Shown piece by piece: positions 24,224 to 29,565 of a stretch of DNA of 29,565 nt (the stretch's first letter is position 1; every line of letters begins with the position of its first letter). The DNA comes from JAKVCB01 sp963578605. Lineage in GTDB: Bacteria; Planctomycetota; Planctomycetia; Pirellulales; Lacipirellulaceae. A program made the position numbers and the translations under genes. The notes under the pieces were generated by a model. It worked only from the letters and a program-made list of their open reading frames with translations. It did no database searches and was not told where the DNA came from. Where the stretch lies: contig CAUZEA010000076.1 of the NCBI GenBank assembly GCA_963578605.1, positions 1-29,565 on the forward strand. The letters are read 5' to 3'.

Positions 24224-26014
24224 TTAATGGTTGAGAACAAACTCATTGCTGTTTAACAAGGCCCACCAAATATCTTGAAGTGCCTCGACGACATTCCCAT
24301 CTCGAGCCAACAACAGTTGGTTACTGATGGTTAACTCCTCACGCGAAGGCTTCCGCGATAAAGCGGCCAGGTAGAGATTGCGAATTTTCTCCGGGTTCGA
24401 CAACTTGTAATTACTGGCCACGCCAGCGAGAAAACTTCCGGGCTTGGTACCGGTCGCCTGCTCCATCAAATCGCCATTCATCATCATCAGGACTTGGGGA
24501 ATTGAACCGTTAAATGTCGTGGACTCATCGTTTTCGTCGGTACCAAAAGCAGTATTAAACTGGTCGAGCCAGCGTTGTTTGCTTCGCGCGCGATCGTCGT
24601 AAGCAAGTGTCTCCGCCACTGACGTCACGATCAATAGTGTCTCGTAGAGTTGTTCCGCTTGTATTTGCCTGAGATAGAAATGACTGAACATCGGTGGTGT
24701 CCCGAGGGTAGGATCGTCGGACTTGTTCGCCCGCGTCATGCGGCTTGAAAGACCGTACGGTTCGGAGAGGACAATCCAACGCATCAGTTCGGTGAGATCG
24801 TAACTGGACTGTTGAAATGAATCGCCCAGTTCCTCCAATAACTCTGGATGGGTGGGCGGATTGTGCGGGCCCCTGTCGTCAATGGGTTTGGTAAATCCGT
24901 AACCGAAAAAGTGCGCCCACATGCGGTTGACCAGCGCACGGCTCATTTCGGGTGAAGCGAGTATCAGCTTCGCCAATTCCTGGCGACGATTGATATGCTC
25001 CAAATAGCCACTATTGCCAAACTTGTTACCCGTTTCGGTCTGCAGGGCTTCGAGAGACGTCCCGTCAACGAAGACCGGATAGGCTATCTTGACCTTGCCA
25101 TTGCGAAGTTCGTAGTAAATTGAGGCTGCAGCCCGACTGGTGGCGCCTGTGTCCACGAACTCACCATCGATCTGCTCCCAGATCACTTCTTTCGCCGATC
25201 GCCAGTGCTGTCGACGGCCTTCACCGGGGAAATCTTGATTGTAAACACGGGCAACATCCTGATCCTCACCATTGGGAAGTGATTCGATGAGGGTTTGCCG
25301 AAAAAACGCATTTAGCTCCCAGAACTGGTTTTGCCGGTACTCGTTGAAAGGGTGATTGTGGCACTGCGTGCACTGGACTGCCATGCCCAAAAAGATCTGG
25401 GCTGTCTTAGCCGTCGCCTGGATTCCGCCTTCTTCCATCTTGTCAGCCAGGAAGTTCGCAGCACCGTTGAAATCTTCGTCGCCCGGACGGCAGCTACCGG
25501 TCGCAACGATCAACTCCTGCACCAGACGATCATAAGGCTTGCTCTTCTGGAATGATCGGCGTAGATACTGCTCCATGCCAGAGCGGTTGGCGAGCGACTC
25601 GTCGGTGGTTCCGCCAGTCCGCCCAATCAACAGGTTCGTCCAGATGGTCGACCAATGCCGGGAGAATTCCTCACGGTATTCATCTCCCAGTAAACGGTTT
25701 ACAAGAGTCGTACGTCGTTCGGCCGTGCGGTCTGCAAGAAAAAGACGCAGTTCATCCAGGGTGGGCACGCGTCCTATGAGGTCGAGATAGACTCGTCGAC
25801 ACCACTGGCCGCTAGCCGCCGGACGAGACGGCTTCAAACCATGGTCCTCCCAGCCTTGCCGAATTTGGTGATTGATCAAGAGCACCTGGGAGGGAACGGA
25901 GGGGTCGTCGCCACCACTCGATGTGGCTGCTTCAGCCCTAGCTGAGGGGATATCGCCAATCAGCCATCCGAGCGAGATTCCCGCAAGCAAAAACAAGCGA
26001 ACCGTTTGCCGCAT
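24224..26014 (-). CDS. DUF1549/DUF1553 domain protein
   Basis: A 596-residue exported protein. A signal peptide (RLFLLAGISLGWLIGDIPSARA, shortened cleavage near ARA-EA) precedes DUF1549: WCRRVYLDLIGRVPTLDEL (71-89), RHWSTIWTNLLIGR (119-132), and AVQCTQCHNHPFNEY (212-226), whose CTQCH (215-219) is the family's usual CxxCH. DUF1553 follows from about 340: RRQELAKLILASPEMSRALV, NRMWAHFFGYGFTKPIDD, DRGPHNPPTHPELLEELGD. It is shorter than many planctomycete relatives (700-1000 residues) because it has no N-terminal cytochrome (PSCyt1) or lectin domain. It is the first gene of the likely DUF1549-DUF1501-DUF2007 unit. Function unknown; the CxxCH hints at heme but this is unproven. Confidence 0.93.
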   Translation of the reverse strand: MRQTVRLFLLAGISLGWLIGDIPSARAEAATSSGGDDPSVPSQVLLINHQIRQGWEDHGLKPSRPAASGQWCRRVYLDLIGRVPTLDELRLFLADRTAERRTTLVNRLLGDEYREEFSRHWSTIWTNLLIGRTGGTTDESLANRSGMEQYLRRSFQKSKPYDRLVQELIVATGSCRPGDEDFNGAANFLADKMEEGGIQATAKTAQIFLGMAVQCTQCHNHPFNEYRQNQFWELNAFFRQTLIESLPNGEDQDVARVYNQDFPGEGRRQHWRSAKEVIWEQIDGEFVDTGATSRAAASIYYELRNGKVKIAYPVFVDGTSLEALQTETGNKFGNSGYLEHINRRQELAKLILASPEMSRALVNRMWAHFFGYGFTKPIDDRGPHNPPTHPELLEELGDSFQQSSYDLTELMRWIVLSEPYGLSSRMTRANKSDDPTLGTPPMFSHFYLRQIQAEQLYETLLIVTSVAETLAYDDRARSKQRWLDQFNTAFGTDENDESTTFNGSIPQVLMMMNGDLMEQATGTKPGSFLAGVASNYKLSNPEKIRNLYLAALSRKPSREELTISNQLLLARDGNVVEALQDIWWALLNSNEFVLNH

Positions 26015-27046
26015 TGATTCTCTCCATCGCCAGGGATTTGTACTCCGACCTGACGGTTATCACGCTTCATGTTACACCCACGCAATTAACTTTACACCTA
26101 TAGAACAAACTCGCAAAATGGCCGGTCGTCCACTCCGCGAATGCGGACCGGCGGTTCAGAGCTTTCAGATGAGCCGTTACCAACCAGGAAACCGCAAAAA
26201 ACTTTGGCCGACTTGCCCTGCTGGCCTTAAAACGAGGGGCTCACGGCTTGAGAAACTCCGCTAACACCTCGGTGAAAGTGCAAGTTGTATGTATCAAAAT
26301 TGAGCATATGTTTAATTATGATACACCTAAAATGCAACAGGCGAATCTGGGATCATGCCTTCAAGTGACCCCAAATTCGCCCGGTTGCACGGATTCGGCT
26401 GGACGTAGGAGATTCTGTGGGAGGTTGGCAGAACTCTCTAACTTGTTTGATACCAGCCGTTTCCTCAATCGCGGTTACATTTGCCTCTTCGTCAATTCGG
26501 CCCCTCTCTTCGCTGTTCCAGCCCTGACACAATTATTGGCCTCTGCTTGACGACATCAGAAATAGTAGCAAACTCTATGCCAAACACCGCATTGCAATTT
26601 GAGAATTGGCGATTGACCGCTCTGCAAGTCCCGTTCGTTGCCGCGTGACACCATCGATCACGGGCGTCATCAGTGTGATTACAGATCCTCGCAGTCCACG
26701 CCCGGTTGACCCCAGGCGTAACCTCCGAAACTTTCTTCACACCGGTGAGTTGCGCTTTGGCATTTCAAAACGGGCACGTAATCTGCGTCCAGATTTACAT
26801 CCAGTTCCCCGGCTAGAGGGTTCGCCCAAACGGGGGGCAGCGTTTCCCTCTTTCCAATCAGGGCAGCTTATACCTGGGCATACCTGAGCAGAATCACGAC
26901 GTTCAAACGATTGACCTTGCTATGGCGTTCACTGCCACACCATTGTCGTCACAGTTGCTGGGGCAGATATCGGTGGGGTTGGTCTGGGGATGGCTGGCAA
27001 CTTGCCAGGAGAGTCTTCAAACGATCAACTCTCCTCGGAGGATCGT
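26015..27046. other. 1-kb gene-free region between DUF1549/DUF1553 and nadA
   Basis: No frame here has recognisable domains; the small plus-strand frames (26248-26550, 26606-26887) have poor composition. The region contains two adjacent strong inverted repeats (26290-26389) and, at its nadA end, overlapping hairpins. It would be long enough for an unannotated RNA, but no tRNA or known RNA consensus was seen. Confidence 0.6.
26290..26389. repeat. two adjacent inverted repeats
   Basis: First: tgtatcaaaattgag (26290-26304) is imperfectly complementary to the stretch around 26311-26325, centred on catatg; it is AT-rich. Second: a 23-24-bp arm pair, starting tgcaacaggcgaatctggga (26333-26355) against tgaccccaaattcgcccggt... 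(26366-26389), with a 10-nt loop, one bulge and a few mismatches. Neither is followed by a T run on the plus strand, so they are not simple terminators. Confidence 0.8.
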
Positions 27047-27047
27047 T
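27007..27047 (-). terminator. candidate nadA 3' hairpins (terminator)
   Basis: Two overlapping inverted repeats sit at the nadA stop codon: aacgatc (27020-27026) with gatcgtt (27041-27047), extended inside by ctcc/ggag, and aggagagt (27007-27014) with actctcct (27028-27035). On the nadA strand the first stem is followed by only TTT (TTTG), so termination may be inefficient. Confidence 0.45.
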
Positions 27048-28207
27048 CAGTGCACTTCAAGCATCCGCTGAAGGGCCACAAGCGCCCAGTGGGTTGTTTC
27101 TTCATCGACTTCAACAATGTTCACAGGTGTGCCTGCGGCGAAACTCTCCAGGCTCCAACAAAGATGAGCCAAATCGATGCGGTACATGGTCGCGCACATG
27201 CAGACGACTGGTGAAAGGAAGTGAATTTCCTGCTCCGGGTGTTCTTGTTTCAAACGGTTCACCAAATGCAACTCTGTGCCAATCGCCCATTTGGTGCCAG
27301 GCGGGGCCTCTTCGACCGTCTTGATGATTTTGCCTGTCGATCCGTATTCATCGGCCAGTTCGAAGACTTCCAGAGAGCATTCCGGATGAACCAGGACCTT
27401 GATGTCGGGGTACTGCTCGCGAAAAAGCTGTACGTGTTCCGCGCGAAACATCTGGTGCACACTGCAGTGTCCTTTCCAAAGGATCACTTTGCTCTCTCGG
27501 AGGGTTTTCTCGCTATTACCGCCAAGATCTTCGGCATAAGGATCCCAGACAGGCATTTGGTCGTTCGTGATGCCTATCCCAAGGGCTGTGTTGCGACCGA
27601 GATGTTGATCGGGAAAGAACATCACGCGACCTGTTTTTCCGGTTGCTGCTTGCCGCGCAAAACCCCATTCGATTGCCGCTCTGGCGTTGGACGACGTACA
27701 GACGATGCCACCACGCCTTCCTACGAATGCCTTGAGACTGGCAGCGGAATTAATGTAGGTGACAGGCGTAATCTCCTGGCAGTCGAGAACTTCTCCCAGT
27801 TGATCCCACGCATCTTCTATTTGTCCGAGGGTCGCCATGTCGGCCATGGAACAACCCGCGGCGAGATCTGGCAAAATGACCGACACGCGTTCACCACCGC
27901 GTTGGAGATATTTTTCAGGTCGATTGGCAAGAATATCTGCCGTTTCGGCCATGAAGTGAACACCGCAAAACGCGATGGCGCGGCAGTCGGCATTCTCGGC
28001 TGCTAGCTGACTGAGGCGATAGCTATCGCCGCGTAAATCTGCTTGGGCAATGACCTCGTCTTGCTGATAATGATGGCCAAGGATGAGCAACCGTGAACCC
28101 AATTCGCCTCGTACGTGCGCGATGCGGTCAATCAGCTCCTCGTTTTCGAGCGACTTGTAGAATTGGAGTTCCAGGCCAGATGAAATGGTTTTGTGGATGG
28201 TCATCAT
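27047..28207 (-). CDS. nadA: quinolinate synthase NadA
   Basis: Condenses iminoaspartate with dihydroxyacetone phosphate to quinolinate, the first pyridine intermediate of NAD synthesis, using a 4Fe-4S cluster. The 386-residue protein has LILGHHYQQDEV (41-52), GDSYRLSQLAA (60-70), AFCGVHFMAETADIL (79-93), and the three expected cluster cysteines: Cys119 in PDLAAGCSMAD (113-123), Cys277 in VLVHPECSLEVFEL (271-284), and Cys336 or Cys338 in CMCATMYRI (336-344). Also present are NSAASLKAF and MFFPDQHLGRN. Two in-frame ATGs (28207 and 28204) are equally plausible. nadB and nadC are not in the window. Divergent from the FliN-like gene. Confidence 0.97.
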   Translation of the reverse strand: MMTIHKTISSGLELQFYKSLENEELIDRIAHVRGELGSRLLILGHHYQQDEVIAQADLRGDSYRLSQLAAENADCRAIAFCGVHFMAETADILANRPEKYLQRGGERVSVILPDLAAGCSMADMATLGQIEDAWDQLGEVLDCQEITPVTYINSAASLKAFVGRRGGIVCTSSNARAAIEWGFARQAATGKTGRVMFFPDQHLGRNTALGIGITNDQMPVWDPYAEDLGGNSEKTLRESKVILWKGHCSVHQMFRAEHVQLFREQYPDIKVLVHPECSLEVFELADEYGSTGKIIKTVEEAPPGTKWAIGTELHLVNRLKQEHPEQEIHFLSPVVCMCATMYRIDLAHLCWSLESFAAGTPVNIVEVDEETTHWALVALQRMLEVH

Positions 28208-28229
28208 AAAGCGGTCCCCATAGGCAGAG

Positions 28230-28235
28230 ATTATA
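28230..28235 (-). promoter_or_regulatory. nadA -10 element
   Basis: A perfect TATAAT on the minus strand (complement of attata, 28230-28235) lies 22 nt upstream of the nadA ATG, implying a short leader. No good -35 is seen. No NadR/NiaR-type palindrome was recognised next to it. Confidence 0.5.
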
Positions 28236-28737
28236 GTCGAAAAGCACCAGCCAAAACAGTATCCCGACTGTGGGCTCCGGTGGGAGACTGGGCGAAGTTG
28301 TCCGGTCGTATCGACCGATAATCCCCGGGGAGACCTCCACGATTTGAGGTTGCGAGGATGGATTCCTGGACCTCCCAGGGTGCTACCATGGCTGAGCCAA
28401 GTTCTGAAACTGCTGCGGATGTAGCCGGAAGCTGCTGCGGATGGCTTGGGCGGCCCTGGTCTGGTGTTGGTGTTGCCGTACGTAAACGGTGTTGCCGCAG
28501 CGATTCTGCCCGATTCAACAGGCCTTGTGTTCCCGACGGGTGTCGGACACTAGATGCAGTCACGACCTGCAAGCTCAAAAATCTGGCCAAGGAACTCAGC
28601 ACCCTGTTCATGCCCGACCCGCTCTGCAACGCCCCGTGTTACACAACGGATGTTGATCAGACAGCGGGTGCCCTGGCCGCAGCTGAATTTTTACCTCCGC
28701 GTGGTGGACTCCTCTGGAACTGAAAGTTGGCGCAAAA
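28236..28737. other. region between nadA and the FliN-like gene
   Basis: About 500 bp. A plus-strand open frame (28358-28723) has an ATG at 28388 and reads MAEPSSETAADVAG but is then Cys/Arg-rich and unlike a real protein. It could be a frameshifted N-terminus of the following SpoA gene; I cannot confirm this. The direct repeat gctgcggatg occurs at about 28410 and 28433. Confidence 0.4.
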
Positions 28738-29142
28738 GTGGGACGACTCGACCTGATTTGGTCCTGGCACCATCCGGCAGCAGTTGCTGCTGTTTTTCCA
28801 GAGACACGGAGGATAGCCGGGGTCGACCGAAACAAGAAACGAGCGGCGGGCGACTTTGCCAAACTGCCAGGCTATGCCCGCAGCTTGCTGAAAGTTCCCG
28901 TTCCGGTATCGGTTACCCTGGCAACCAACAAACAACGGATGAATGAGATCACCAAATTGGGACCGGGGTCGATTATCAAGTTCCACAAATCTTGTGACGA
29001 GCTTGTGGAGCTAATCGCTGGCAATCGTTCGATTGCTGACGGCGAAGTGGTAAAAGTTGGCGACAAATTTGGACTGCGAATCCATCAGATGTTGATGCCC
29101 AACGAACATTTCTGTCCGGTGGCAAATCAAAACACAGAGTGA
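28738..29142 (+). CDS. FliN/SpoA domain protein (orphan flagellar switch or secretion C-ring-like)
   Basis: A 134-residue protein whose residues 51-118 form a SpoA domain: LKVPVPVSVTLATNKQRMNE (51-70), ITKLGPGSIIKFHKSCDELV (71-90), then IADGEVVKVGDKFGLRIHQM (99-118), matching FliN and its secretion paralogues. LPGYARSLL just before it is typical of planctomycete members. The start is uncertain: GTG 28738 is the only usual start after an in-frame stop at 28684, and the first 40 residues are not conserved-looking, so a frameshift or a different start further upstream is possible. No other flagellar or type III secretion gene is nearby. The usual role is in the cytoplasmic ring that controls flagellar switching or export; here that is inference. 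Confidence 0.72.
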   Translation: MGRLDLIWSWHHPAAVAAVFPETRRIAGVDRNKKRAAGDFAKLPGYARSLLKVPVPVSVTLATNKQRMNEITKLGPGSIIKFHKSCDELVELIAGNRSIADGEVVKVGDKFGLRIHQMLMPNEHFCPVANQNTE

Positions 29143-29500
29143 TCTCATTACCACGCTGAGCCACTTCCTCGGTTATTGTTTCCTGCCTGCGTCATCCACC
29201 GCTACTCGTTTTCCAGGAACCAGCGCACCAGGGCTGAATTGCAGGCGATTTTTCTTCCCAATGGCGTGATTGCGTTTTGGCAATCAGTTTCGGTCGGCGG
29301 AGTTCTTCTTCAATGACCCCGCGCAAACCGCGTCCAAGTTCGTGCACAAGCAGTTCACGTACTTTGCTGACCCGCGTCAGGTTGAAATCATCGAACTCCA
29401 AGTGGCATCAACCACCTTTGGTTTGATGGCCATACCCGTCTGGGCTTCCCCCGATCTATGATCCAGGGCCTATGAGAAAATCTAGGTCTAGGGATCCGCT
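29143..29500. other. no supported gene after the FliN-like gene
   Basis: A minus-strand frame with a TTG start (29192-29401, 69 residues, containing VRELLVHELGRGLRGVIEEE) has protein-like charge and a weak aaggtgg upstream, but no family was recognised. A plus-strand frame overlaps it. Neither is called as a gene. Confidence 0.4.
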
Positions 29501-29565
29501 GGCTTGCCGTAGCGGAGAAGGTTGCTGAGGCGTAGCCGAAGCAACCTTTGCAGCGGAGGGAAGCC
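29501..29565. repeat. inverted repeat at the right end of the window
   Basis: aaggttgct (29518-29526) and agcaacctt (29540-29548) form a perfect 9-bp stem around gaggcgtagccga, flanked by ggctt (29501-29505) and aagcc (29561-29565). The GC-rich gtagccgaagc style resembles dispersed REP-type elements, and the element may continue beyond the window. Confidence 0.6.

Noticed and set aside
25358..25372. CxxCH in the DUF1549 protein as a cytochrome c
   Set aside because: This CxxCH is a standard part of DUF1549 itself; no separate cytochrome domain is present, so heme binding is not claimed.
26606..26887. 93-residue plus-strand frame in the 1-kb spacer
   Set aside because: Arg/Pro/Ser-rich, without domain or ribosome-binding site.
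29192..29401. 69-residue minus-strand frame near the right end
   Set aside because: The TTG start and short length give too little support, though the charge pattern is protein-like; left as unassigned.

Overview
The window looks like a piece of a planctomycete chromosome, probably a Pirellulales-like bacterium. The pointers are a DUF1549/DUF1553 protein followed by a DUF1501 protein, a DUF1080 secreted protein, a PEP-CTERM surface protein, a lone SpoA/FliN-type protein, a COG2232-like ATP-grasp protein of the kind found near tetrahydromethanopterin C1 genes, and many uncharacterised short proteins. No phage, integrase, transposase or CRISPR array is visible. Both ends lie in repeats (a 16-bp tandem array at 1-190 and an inverted repeat at 29501-29565), which would fit a contig broken at repeats.

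Layout. 1-5 kb: two adjoining tandem-repeat arrays, thrS on the minus strand, a stand-alone degenerate receiver-domain protein, then a repeat-rich intergenic region leading to a PEP-CTERM protein with a clear terminator. 5.2-8.7 kb: a gene-poor, possibly decayed stretch, the purine pair purE-purK, and an exported Cys-type glutathione peroxidase. 8.7-15.4 kb: a GT2 glycosyltransferase, a RimI-like acetyltransferase, the ATP-grasp protein, a MazG/dCTPase-like pyrophosphohydrolase translationally coupled to a pseudo-receiver protein whose C-terminus resembles the KaiA/RsbU helical domain, divergent larC (nickel-pincer cofactor synthesis), and a small membrane coiled-coil protein. 15.4-20.6 kb: a DUF255 thioredoxin-fold protein, mnmA, and a divergent prfB whose reading frame is complete only after a programmed +1 frameshift. 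20.6-26 kb: DUF1080, a KOW-like protein with repeated C-terminal motifs, a DUF2007-like protein, DUF1501 and DUF1549/DUF1553. 26-29.6 kb: a 1-kb gene-free stretch with strong inverted repeats, nadA, and an orphan FliN/SpoA protein.

The housekeeping genes cover translation (thrS, prfB, mnmA, rimI-like), purine synthesis (purE, purK) and NAD synthesis (nadA). Adjacent genes mostly do not share a pathway. Clear co-transcription candidates are purE-purK, the pseudo-receiver/MazG pair (ATGA overlap), prfB with the hypothetical gene after it, mnmA with the DUF255 gene, and DUF1549-DUF1501-DUF2007.

The observations I rate highest are the KaiA-like domain architecture outside cyanobacteria (12483-13526), the prfB recoding site with little upstream Shine-Dalgarno-like stimulator, and the number of independent short tandem repeats in spacers and in one coding sequence. 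All calls come from reading the sequence and remembered family motifs; no database search was run.
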